From assembly GCA_964504025.1 (NCBI GenBank), contig CAZDCO010000016.1:1-28462 (forward strand): a stretch of 28,462 bases of DNA, written 5' to 3'. Origin of the DNA: Scatosoma sp964504025 (GTDB taxonomy: Bacteria; Bacillota; Clostridia; Christensenellales; Borkfalkiaceae). The notes under the pieces are model-generated. The model was not told where the DNA came from, did no database searches, and was given only the letters and a program-made list of their open reading frames with translations. How positions within the stretch are numbered: the stretch's first letter is position 1; each line of letters starts with the position of its first letter. Position numbers and translations under genes: made by a program. Shown here piece by piece: positions 14,116 through 21,047 of the stretch.

Positions 14116-15549
14116 ATGGAGTTAAATTTTGAAAATAAAAAAGTAATGATCACCGAAACGATTTTGCGCGACGCGCATCAATCGCAAGCGGCTACGAGAA
14201 TGCGTATCGACGAAATGTTGCCCGTGCTGGAACAGCTCGACGATATCGGATACTATTCCATTGAAGCGTGGGGCGGCGCGACGTTCGATTCCTGCTTGCG
14301 CTTCTTGAACGAAGATCCTTGGGAAAGATTGCGTACGTTGAAATCGCACTTGAAAACGCCCATTCAAATGTTGTTGAGAGGGCAAAACTTGCTCGGCTAT
14401 CGTCATTATGCGGACGACGTCGTTGAAAAATTCGTTGCGAAGTCCATCGAAAACGGTGTTGGCGTCGTGCGTGTATTCGACGCGTTGAACGATCCGAGAA
14501 ACTTGGAAGTGTCCATGAAAGCCATCAAAAAATACGGTGGCGTTTGCGAAGCGACGATTTGTTACACGAGTGCCGTCGTTGACGGTAAGGAAGTATTCAC
14601 CAACGAATATTTCGTGAAATTGGCAAAAGATTTAGAAGATCGCGGTGCGGATAACATTTGTTTGAAAGACATGGCGAACTTGCTCTTGCCGTTTAAGGCG
14701 TACGAGCTTGTAAAGGCGTTGAAAGCGGCGTTGAAACCGACGACGAAGTTGCACTTGCATACGCATAACACGACGGGTACGGGCGATATGGTGTACCTTA
14801 TGGCTATTCTTGCAGGCGTTGATATCGTCGATACCGCGCTTTCGCCTTTGGGTAATGGTACGTCCCAACCTGCAACCGAACCGTTGGTGGCTACGCTGAA
14901 AGGCACGCCGTACGACACGGGTATCGACATCAACAAGTTGTTGCCGATCATCAAACACTTCAAGACGGTTGAAAAACGCTTGAAGGACGACAAGATCTTA
15001 AACGAAAAATCGAAGGGAATCGACGTAAATACGTTGTTGTATCAAGTTCCCGGCGGTATGCTTTCCAACCTTATCAATCAGCTTGAAAAGGCAGGAAAAG
15101 CGGATAAGCTGATGGAATGTCTTGCGGAGGTTCCGAACGTCAGAAAGGACTGCGGTTATCCTCCTTTGGTTACGCCGTCTTCCCAAATCGTCGGTACGCA
15201 AGCCGTACTCAACGTCGTTATGGGCGAACGCTATAAAATGGTTACGAAAGAAACGAAAGACCTGTTCGCAGGTAAATACGGTACGTTACCTATGCCTTTG
15301 GACGAAGAGGCAGCAAAGAAGGTGTTGAACGGTGCGGAAAGAATTACCTGCCGTCCTGCCGACTTGTTGCAACCCGAATACGAAGACATCAAGAAGAAAG
15401 TGATTGAACTTGGCTATTACGAAAAGGAAGAGGACGTATTGTCCTACGCCGTATTCGAACAAGTTGCGGAAAACTTCTTCAAGTGGCGTGAAGCGCAAAA
15501 GAAGGGCGTAGATAGAGATATGGCAAAAACGGGCGTATATCCCGTCTAA
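14116..15549 (+). CDS. Oxaloacetate decarboxylase/pyruvate carboxyltransferase subunit (5S, OadA-like)
   Basis: A 477-residue carboxyltransferase of the transcarboxylase 5S, OadA and pyruvate carboxylase B type, which moves CO2 between oxaloacetate/pyruvate and biotin. The TIM-barrel active site is complete: D19 (TILRDAHQS), K184 (ICLKDMAN, normally carbamylated), H215 and H217 (LHLHTHNTTGTGD). K184, H215 and H217 fall at the same numbers as in transcarboxylase 5S. The C-terminal biotin domain found in OadA is absent; the separate carrier encoded upstream would supply it. The conserved post-barrel domain (about 310-470) includes QVPGGMLSNL. A strong terminator follows, so this is the last gene of the operon. 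Confidence 0.95.
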   Translation: MELNFENKKVMITETILRDAHQSQAATRMRIDEMLPVLEQLDDIGYYSIEAWGGATFDSCLRFLNEDPWERLRTLKSHLKTPIQMLLRGQNLLGYRHYADDVVEKFVAKSIENGVGVVRVFDALNDPRNLEVSMKAIKKYGGVCEATICYTSAVVDGKEVFTNEYFVKLAKDLEDRGADNICLKDMANLLLPFKAYELVKALKAALKPTTKLHLHTHNTTGTGDMVYLMAILAGVDIVDTALSPLGNGTSQPATEPLVATLKGTPYDTGIDINKLLPIIKHFKTVEKRLKDDKILNEKSKGIDVNTLLYQVPGGMLSNLINQLEKAGKADKLMECLAEVPNVRKDCGYPPLVTPSSQIVGTQAVLNVVMGERYKMVTKETKDLFAGKYGTLPMPLDEEAAKKVLNGAERITCRPADLLQPEYEDIKKKVIELGYYEKEEDVLSYAVFEQVAENFFKWREAQKKGVDRDMAKTGVYPV

Positions 15550-15574
15550 CGACCGTATAAGAAAAGAATAACGC

Positions 15575-15622
15575 ATACGCAATCGTTCCTAAATAGCGGA
15601 ACGGTTGCGTATCTTTCTATTT
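15575..15622 (+). terminator. Terminator of the decarboxylase operon
   Basis: A 15-bp stem (ATACGCAATCGTTCC with GGAACGGTTGCGTAT, one G-U) and 8-nt loop are followed by CTTTCTATTT. It lies 25 nt after the last stop. Between here and 15713 I find no convincing promoter or gene. Confidence 0.85.
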
Positions 15623-15713
15623 TGAATGTATTCGTGAAACAATTTATGTGAAACAAAGCGTATACCGTTTTTCTTCGGGGAAACGGTAAGGATGATTTTT
15701 GGAGAAAAACGAT

Positions 15714-16997
15714 ATGAAAAACGTTTGCGTAATCGGTGGTGGCGCGGCAGGGCTGATGGCGGCGTATGCCGCAGGAAAGAACGGGCATCGCGTATTGCTG
15801 ATCGAGAAAAATGAAAAGCTCGGAAAGAAGATATACATTACGGGCAAAGGGCGGTGTAATTTTACGAACGATTGTTCCTTGGAAGAGTTTTTTGCCAACG
15901 TTGTAAACGGCGAGAAATTCTTAAAGAGCGCGTTGTATACCTTTCCGCCGCAAAAGGCGATGGATTTCTTTGAAAACTTCGGTTTAAGCATCAAAACGGA
16001 GCGTGGAAACCGCGTTTTTCCTGCGTCCGATCATGCAAGCGACGTAACGAAAACCTTAGAAAAAGCGTGCAAATCGGTAGGGGTAGAGGTACATTTGCAA
16101 GAAAAAGTGCAAAAAATCACGAAAACTACGCCAAACATTATACCTGTGCCTGACATAGACGGTGGTGCTATGTCTGATATAATACCTACGTCTGACGTAA
16201 TTCTCGTAGAAACGGACGAAAATGGTTATCGTTGTGATTGCGTAATCGTAGCGACGGGCGGACTCAGTTATCCGTCTACGGGCAGCGACGGCGACGGGTA
16301 CTCGTTTGCAAAGACGCTCGGACACGCCGTTACACCGCTCCATTGCGGTTTATGCGGCGTAAATACGTCCGATCGCGATTTCGCGTCGTTGCAAGGTTTG
16401 GCGTTGAAAAACGTAACGATTACGGCAAAACGGGGGAATAAGACGGTATTTTCCGACTTTGGCGAGCTTTTGTTTACCCATTTCGGCATTTCAGGACCGA
16501 TCGTGTTGTCGATGTCCTCAAAAATCAACCGTTTGCCTTTACGCGAGCTGTCGTTTGCGATCGATTTGAAACCCGCGCTCGACGAGGCGGCGCTCGATAA
16601 GCGTATTTTGCGCGACTTCGACGTGTATAAAAATAAGCAACTCGCCAACGCACTCACGGCGTTGTTGCCGCAAAAACTCATACCCGTTGTGATCGGCAAA
16701 AGCGGCGTTTCCGCAACGAAAAACGTCAACGTTATTACGAAAGAGGAGCGTGCGCGGCTTTGTAAGACGATCAAGGCGCTTCCCGTTCACGTTAAGGGCT
16801 TGCGCGGCTTTAACGAAGCAATCGTTACCTGCGGCGGCGTGGAGTTGTCGGAAATTAACCCGAAAACGATGGAAAGCAAGCGCGTGCAGGGCGTCAAGTT
16901 TTGCGGCGAAGTGTTGGACGTAGACGCTTTTACGGGCGGTTTCAATATGCAAATCGCGTTCGCTACGGGCTACGTCGCGGGAAATACGATCGAATAA
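15714..16997 (+). CDS. FAD-dependent oxidoreductase, HI0933/YhiN family
   Basis: A 427-residue flavoprotein of the HI0933/YhiN (BaiN-like, aminoacetone oxidase-annotated) family. The N-terminal dinucleotide-binding motif VIGGGAAGLMAA is followed by LIEKNEKLGKKIYITGKGRCNFTN, the family hallmark. A second cluster VIVATGGLSYPSTGSDGDGYSFAKTLGH and the C-terminal VTCGGVELSEINPKTMESK and GFNMQIAFATGYVAG segments complete it. The true biological reaction of this family is poorly defined. Between about residues 140 and 165 there is an unusual stretch (PNIIPVPDIDGGAMSDIIPTSD) not expected in the family; its DNA is palindromic and repeated. ATG chosen at 15714 after TGGAG; a TTG five codons upstream is less likely. 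The stop lies in a terminator stem. Confidence 0.9.
   Translation: MKNVCVIGGGAAGLMAAYAAGKNGHRVLLIEKNEKLGKKIYITGKGRCNFTNDCSLEEFFANVVNGEKFLKSALYTFPPQKAMDFFENFGLSIKTERGNRVFPASDHASDVTKTLEKACKSVGVEVHLQEKVQKITKTTPNIIPVPDIDGGAMSDIIPTSDVILVETDENGYRCDCVIVATGGLSYPSTGSDGDGYSFAKTLGHAVTPLHCGLCGVNTSDRDFASLQGLALKNVTITAKRGNKTVFSDFGELLFTHFGISGPIVLSMSSKINRLPLRELSFAIDLKPALDEAALDKRILRDFDVYKNKQLANALTALLPQKLIPVVIGKSGVSATKNVNVITKEERARLCKTIKALPVHVKGLRGFNEAIVTCGGVELSEINPKTMESKRVQGVKFCGEVLDVDAFTGGFNMQIAFATGYVAGNTIE
16137..16199. repeat. Palindromic and repeated insertion inside the flavoprotein gene
   Basis: Positions 16137-16157 and 16179-16199 share 16 of 21 bases, spaced 42 nt (14 codons) apart. Within them GACATAG and CTATGTC (ending at 16173-16174) form a 7-bp inverted repeat with 9-nt loop, flanked by ATTATA and TATAAT, which are also complementary. 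The codons encode the extra segment in the protein. Confidence 0.6.
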
Positions 16998-17020
16998 TCG
17001 TCGAAACGCGATTATTTTTT
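16993..17020 (+). terminator. Terminator overlapping the flavoprotein stop codon
   Basis: AATAATCG pairs with CGATTATT (8 bp, 8-nt loop), followed by T4. The TAA stop at 16995-16997 is part of the stem. Confidence 0.7.
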
Positions 17021-17049
17021 AGAAAAAACGAATTAGTTAAGCGTAGAAC

Positions 17050-17078
17050 TTGACGAAAGTTCCGTTTTGCGATATAAT
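17050..17078 (+). promoter_or_regulatory. Promoter of the aroH/cmk-plsC-ispH/rpsA operon
   Basis: TTGACG (17050-17055), 17 bp, TATAAT (17073-17078), 28 nt before the ATG at 17107. Confidence 0.8.
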
Positions 17079-17106
17079 ATATAGGCAATACACGAAGGAG
17101 GGCGAT

Positions 17107-18120
17107 ATGACGATTATTCGCGGTGCGACTACGATCGCAATGGATACGAAAGAGGAGATTTCCGCCGCTGTAAAAGAGCTGTTGGACGGCGTATTTGCGG
17201 CGAACGACTTGCAAAAATCGGACGTCGCAGGCTTTTTATTCTCGTTGACGTCGGATATTCATTCCTATCACCCTGCGAAAGCAGCGAGGGAGTGCGGTTA
17301 CGATTTTGCGCCGCTGTTCGCGGCGATCGAGCCTGATATCGACGGGGCGTTAGCTTCGTGTATTCGTTTGATGTTGTTTACGAACTTGCCGACCGACAAG
17401 GCGGTAAAACATGTATATTTGAAAGGAGCGAAAGGTTTGAGAAAGGATATTTCCGAAATTTATAACGTCGCGTTGGACGGGCCTGCCGGCAGCGGTAAGA
17501 GTACGATTGCCAAAGCGCTTGCAAAAGATTATAACATTTTATACTTAGACACGGGCGCGATGTATCGTGCGTGCGGCTTAAAGGCGTTGCGCTGCGGCGT
17601 CGATCCCAAAGACGAACGGGCGGCAGAGGAGTTGTTGCCGCGTTTGCAAGTCAAGGTGGAATATAAAAACGGTACGCAGCATACGATTTTAGACGGCGAG
17701 GACGTGTCTTCGGCTATTCGCGAAAACGCCGTTTCCATGGCGGCTTCCGATATTTCTGCACACCCTTGCGTACGCAAAAAGTTGGTGGAGATGCAACGCG
17801 AGATCGCCAAGAGTATGTCTTGCGTCCTCGACGGACGAGATATCGGTTCGGCGGTACTCCCTGACGCAAAATACAAGTTTTTCATTACGGCGGACAGCAA
17901 AATTCGTGCAAAACGCCGTTTTGACGAGTTGACGGCGCGCGGTGAAAACGTCGATTTCGACACGCTGCACGCGGAGATTATCGCACGGGATAAACAGGAT
18001 AGCGAGCGGCAATTTTCGCCGTTGGTACAGGCGAAGGACGCCGTCGTAATCGATACTTCCGATATGACCGCGGAAGAGGTTGTTGCAGCCGTTAAAAAGG
18101 CAATTCAAGAGAAAATTTAA
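17107..18120 (+). CDS. Fusion of AroH-type chorismate mutase and cytidylate kinase
   Basis: A 337-residue two-domain protein. Residues 1-115 match the AroH class of chorismate mutase (chorismate to prephenate, leading to Phe/Tyr): IIRGATT with R5, the PAKAAR segment, E75 (IEPD), R87 (CIRLML) and Y104 (HVYL), equivalent to R7, E78, R90 and Y108 of the Bacillus enzyme. Residues about 119-337 are a complete cytidylate kinase (CMP/dCMP to diphosphate): P-loop G125PAGSGKST133, LDTGAMYRA, CVLDGRDIGSAVLPDA, and RDKQDSER near the C-terminus. The linker is very short. ATG at 17107 follows AAGGAGG; an upstream TTG lies on the promoter -35. First gene of its operon, 14 nt before plsC. Stand-alone Cmk is about 220 residues, so both domains are full length. 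Confidence 0.92.
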   Translation: MTIIRGATTIAMDTKEEISAAVKELLDGVFAANDLQKSDVAGFLFSLTSDIHSYHPAKAARECGYDFAPLFAAIEPDIDGALASCIRLMLFTNLPTDKAVKHVYLKGAKGLRKDISEIYNVALDGPAGSGKSTIAKALAKDYNILYLDTGAMYRACGLKALRCGVDPKDERAAEELLPRLQVKVEYKNGTQHTILDGEDVSSAIRENAVSMAASDISAHPCVRKKLVEMQREIAKSMSCVLDGRDIGSAVLPDAKYKFFITADSKIRAKRRFDELTARGENVDFDTLHAEIIARDKQDSERQFSPLVQAKDAVVIDTSDMTAEEVVAAVKKAIQEKI

Positions 18121-18134
18121 CGGGAGCGTGCGAT

Positions 18135-18869
18135 ATGGACGAACAAAAGTCGAAAACGACCAAAACGAAGAAGAAAAAGACGAAAGAAATTACGATAAAA
18201 GCGAGTAAGAACGGCAGGCATTATATGGGCTGGCTGAACTTTTACCGCGTTCTCGTTTTGCCTTTCTATTATCTTTTGAAGCCGTTTAAGTATTACGGCG
18301 AGAAAAAGCCGCCCGAAGGCGGTTGCGTGCTCGTTTGCAACCATTATACCATGCTCGACATCGTATATCCCGCGGCGACGACGTGGGAGGGGATGCACTT
18401 CGTAGGTAAGCGTTCGCTCGACAACGTCGTGGTGATGAAACCCATTTTGCGCAGTATTCGATATATTCCCGTCAATCGCGACGGAAGCGACGTGCGTGCG
18501 TTGCTCGATTGCTTTAAGTGTTTGAAAAACGGCGAAAAGATTTGCGTATTTCCCGAAGGAACGAGAAATAAGACGCAAGCGGATATGTTGCCGTTCAAAC
18601 ACGGTGCGTCCATGATGGCGATTAAGACGAAGTCGCCGATCCTGCCTATGGTGCTCTATACGAAGCCGCGTTGGTTTAGAAAGACGCACGTCATCGTCGG
18701 CGAACCGTTTGAGTTTACCGAATATTACGATAAAAAGAAATTGACGGAAGAAGATTTCGTGGAAGCGGATAACAAACTGCGCGACAAAATGCTTGCGTTG
18801 CGCGAAGAACATAGGCTGTATTTAGAAACCGAAAAGAATCGGAAAAAGAAGAAAAAGGAAAAGCAATAA
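18135..18869 (+). CDS. plsC: 1-acyl-sn-glycerol-3-phosphate acyltransferase
   Basis: A 244-residue PlsC-type acyltransferase that adds the second fatty acid to lysophosphatidic acid to form phosphatidic acid at the membrane. Catalytic motif I is H70YTMLD75 (HX4D); motif III is FPEGTRN (about 139-145), and a later LPM segment is motif IV. A single hydrophobic stretch (about 35-52) may sit in the membrane. The ends are unusually lysine-rich (residues 4-25 and 235-244), which could help bind acidic lipids. It follows the cmk fusion by 14 nt and precedes ispH by 6 nt, so the three are co-transcribed, a known clostridial arrangement. Confidence 0.92.
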   Translation: MDEQKSKTTKTKKKKTKEITIKASKNGRHYMGWLNFYRVLVLPFYYLLKPFKYYGEKKPPEGGCVLVCNHYTMLDIVYPAATTWEGMHFVGKRSLDNVVVMKPILRSIRYIPVNRDGSDVRALLDCFKCLKNGEKICVFPEGTRNKTQADMLPFKHGASMMAIKTKSPILPMVLYTKPRWFRKTHVIVGEPFEFTEYYDKKKLTEEDFVEADNKLRDKMLALREEHRLYLETEKNRKKKKKEKQ

Positions 18870-18875
18870 TACGCT

Positions 18876-20942
18876 ATGGAGATTATCGTTGCAAAGAGCG
18901 GCGGCTTTTGTCGCGGCGTGAGAAAGGCGGTGGATACGGCGTTGACGATTTCCCCCGAAAATACGTATATCTACGGCGAGATTATTCATAACCCCGACGT
19001 AGTCGATCAAATTACCCGTCGCGGAATCGCCACGGTAGAGTCGTTGGACGACGTGCCGTCGGGCGCAACGTTGATCATTCGTTCGCACGGCGTAGGGGCG
19101 GACGTTTACGAGCGTTGTAAGGATAGAAATCTCCGCGTCGTCGATTGCACGTGCGAATTCGTACGGCGCACGCAACGGATCATCAAAGAGCAATACGCCC
19201 TGGGAAAAGCAATCGTGATCGTAGGGGAGCGGACGCATCCCGAGGTAATCGGCTTGAATGGCTGGTGCGATCGTTCGGCGTATATCTTTTCATCGGAAGA
19301 GGACGATTTTTCGATTTTACCCTCAAAAACGTGTTGTGTAGTGGCTCAAACGACCTATTCTAAGGAAAAATTTGAAAAAATTATAAAAAATCTTAATCAT
19401 AAGCGTGGAAAAACAGTTGAAGTTTTTGAAACAATTTGCTATACTACTATAGGACGGCAAAATGAAGCGAGCGAACTCGCGAAGAAATGCGACGCTATGT
19501 TGGTGATAGGCGGCTTGAATAGCAGCAACACAAACAAGCTGTACGATGTATGCGCCAAGCATTGTCCGAACGTGTTTCGTTTGACGAACGCTGCCGAATT
19601 CCGATATCAAAATATTAAAAGATTTAACAAGGTAGGTATTGTTACGGGTGCAAGCACCCCTAACACGCAAACTCAGGAGGTTCTATCAACAATGGAAATG
19701 GAAACAGAAGCAAAAGCAACGATGGCTGAAATCGTTGCAAACATGGACAATCAACAAAGATTTAGAAAAGGTCAGTTGATTACGGCTACGATTTCGTCGG
19801 CAGACGACAACGGTGTAGAGGTGCTGCTCCCCAACACGAAGAAAGAATTGCTGCTCGACAAATCCGAAGTGGACTGCGAAGTCTACAACAAGGACGATTT
19901 TGCAGGTAAGATCGGCGAAGAGATCGAACTTATGGTCGTAGCGGTTAGCCCTCGCGTAGTGCTTTCTCAAAAAATGATTAAGCAAGTGAAAGAAGAAGAG
20001 GCTATGATTGCCGAAATTACGTCGGGGAAAGACTTTGAAGTTGAATGTACCGGCTTCAACAAGGGCGGTTTAACGTCGCAACTCGGTTCGTATACGGTAT
20101 TCGTACCCGCTCGTGAAATTCGTTCGGGTTACGTAAAAGAATTGGATAAATACGTAGGTAAGAAACTTCGTCTTCGTCTTTTGGAAATCAAGAACGAAAG
20201 AAGAAAGGAAATTATCGCATCGCAACGCGCTATCATCGAAGAAGAGCGCGCGGCTAAGGAAGCGGAAAAGGCAGCTAAGGAAGCGGCGTTCTTTGCTTCG
20301 ATCCACGTAGACGACGTGGTTGAAGGTAAAGTGGAAAGAGCAACGGCTTTCGGTGCGTTCGTATCCGTAAACGGTTTCGATTGCCTTGCGCACATTTCCG
20401 ATTTGTCTTGGACGGGCGTTAAGTCTGTTACCGACGTTTTGGAAATCGGCAAGAAATATCAATTCAAGGTATTGAAGATCGATCAAGAAGCGAAGAAGGT
20501 ATCTATCGGCTACAAGCAATTGCAAGCTCAACCTTGGGAACTCGCCGCTGATAAGTATGCAGAAGGCGACGTTATCCACGGTAAAGTGGTACGTATCGTT
20601 CCTTTCGGTGCGTTCGTAGAAGTTGAAAAGGGTATCGACGGTTTGGTACACGTTTCTCAAATTTCTCACGAATTCCTTGAAAACCCGACGACGGCACTTG
20701 CTATCGGTCAAGAAATCGATGCGAAGATCTTGAAGCTCGATTGCGCCGGCAAGAAGATGACGTTGTCTATCAAGGCTCTTGAACCGAAGCCCGAAAACGT
20801 AGAAAGAAAGGGTAGAAAAGCGGAAGACGGCGAAGAAAAGGCAAGAAAACCTAAGACGCAAAAATCCGACGACGAAGTTACGGAATGGAAAGAAGATGCT
20901 TTCGGTACCGTTTCTATCGCTGACTTGTTGAACAAGAACTAA
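18876..20942 (+). CDS. ispH: Fusion of IspH (HMBPP reductase) and ribosomal protein S1
   Basis: A 688-residue fusion. Residues 1 to about 270 are IspH (LytB), the 4Fe-4S enzyme making IPP and DMAPP in the non-mevalonate pathway. Cluster cysteines are C12 (GGFCRGV), C93 (DCTCEFV) and C188 (ETICYTT), and catalytic HPEV (H121, E123) and NSSNTNKL are present. Residues about 297-634 hold four S1 RNA-binding domains (about 297-365, 384-450, 480-547, 563-634); the last two have the clear FGAFV core. The tail is charged. This fusion is known in Clostridia. Inside it, an AGGAGG at 19675-19680 precedes an in-frame ATG at 19692 (Met273), and a sigma-A-like promoter lies at 19417-19445, so a separate S1 protein of 416 residues may also be made. 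Confidence 0.95.
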   Translation: MEIIVAKSGGFCRGVRKAVDTALTISPENTYIYGEIIHNPDVVDQITRRGIATVESLDDVPSGATLIIRSHGVGADVYERCKDRNLRVVDCTCEFVRRTQRIIKEQYALGKAIVIVGERTHPEVIGLNGWCDRSAYIFSSEEDDFSILPSKTCCVVAQTTYSKEKFEKIIKNLNHKRGKTVEVFETICYTTIGRQNEASELAKKCDAMLVIGGLNSSNTNKLYDVCAKHCPNVFRLTNAAEFRYQNIKRFNKVGIVTGASTPNTQTQEVLSTMEMETEAKATMAEIVANMDNQQRFRKGQLITATISSADDNGVEVLLPNTKKELLLDKSEVDCEVYNKDDFAGKIGEEIELMVVAVSPRVVLSQKMIKQVKEEEAMIAEITSGKDFEVECTGFNKGGLTSQLGSYTVFVPAREIRSGYVKELDKYVGKKLRLRLLEIKNERRKEIIASQRAIIEEERAAKEAEKAAKEAAFFASIHVDDVVEGKVERATAFGAFVSVNGFDCLAHISDLSWTGVKSVTDVLEIGKKYQFKVLKIDQEAKKVSIGYKQLQAQPWELAADKYAEGDVIHGKVVRIVPFGAFVEVEKGIDGLVHVSQISHEFLENPTTALAIGQEIDAKILKLDCAGKKMTLSIKALEPKPENVERKGRKAEDGEEKARKPKTQKSDDEVTEWKEDAFGTVSIADLLNKN
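19417..19445 (+). promoter_or_regulatory. Internal promoter inside ispH, upstream of the S1 part
   Basis: TTGAAG (19417-19422), exactly 17 bp, TATACT (19440-19445), within a locally AT-rich stretch (about 19360-19455) whose codon choice (ACA, ACT, ATA) differs from the surrounding ACG/ATC-rich genes. A transcript from here would have a leader of roughly 240 nt before the internal ATG. Confidence 0.5.
19675..19694 (+). promoter_or_regulatory. Internal ribosome binding site and start for stand-alone S1
   Basis: A perfect AGGAGG (19675-19680), 11 nt, then in-frame ATG (19692-19694). The position is precisely the domain boundary of the fusion, after the last IspH segment and before the first S1 domain. 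Confidence 0.6.
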
Positions 20943-20965
20943 TAGTACCTGATAAATCTTTGTAT

Positions 20966-21002
20966 AAAAAGTCTGTTTTTATCGATTAAAAACAGGCTTT
21001 TT
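20966..21002 (+). terminator. Terminator of the ispH-S1 operon
   Basis: A 16-bp stem (AAAAAGTCTGTTTTTA with TAAAAACAGGCTTTTT, one G-U) with loop TCGAT, 23 nt after the stop. Confidence 0.85.
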
Positions 21003-21047
21003 CGTTTATATATAATCGTAGCAAAAAAACGAAAGGAGTATATAAAC

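Noticed and set aside
17050..17106. Upstream TTG extension of the AroH-Cmk gene
   Set aside because: The TTG is part of the -35 box. The AroH domain begins naturally at the ATG at 17107, which follows AAGGAGG.
19695..20942. The four S1 domains as a separate duplicated gene
   Set aside because: They are continuous in frame with IspH and no stop intervenes, so I list one fusion gene with a possible internal start rather than two genes.
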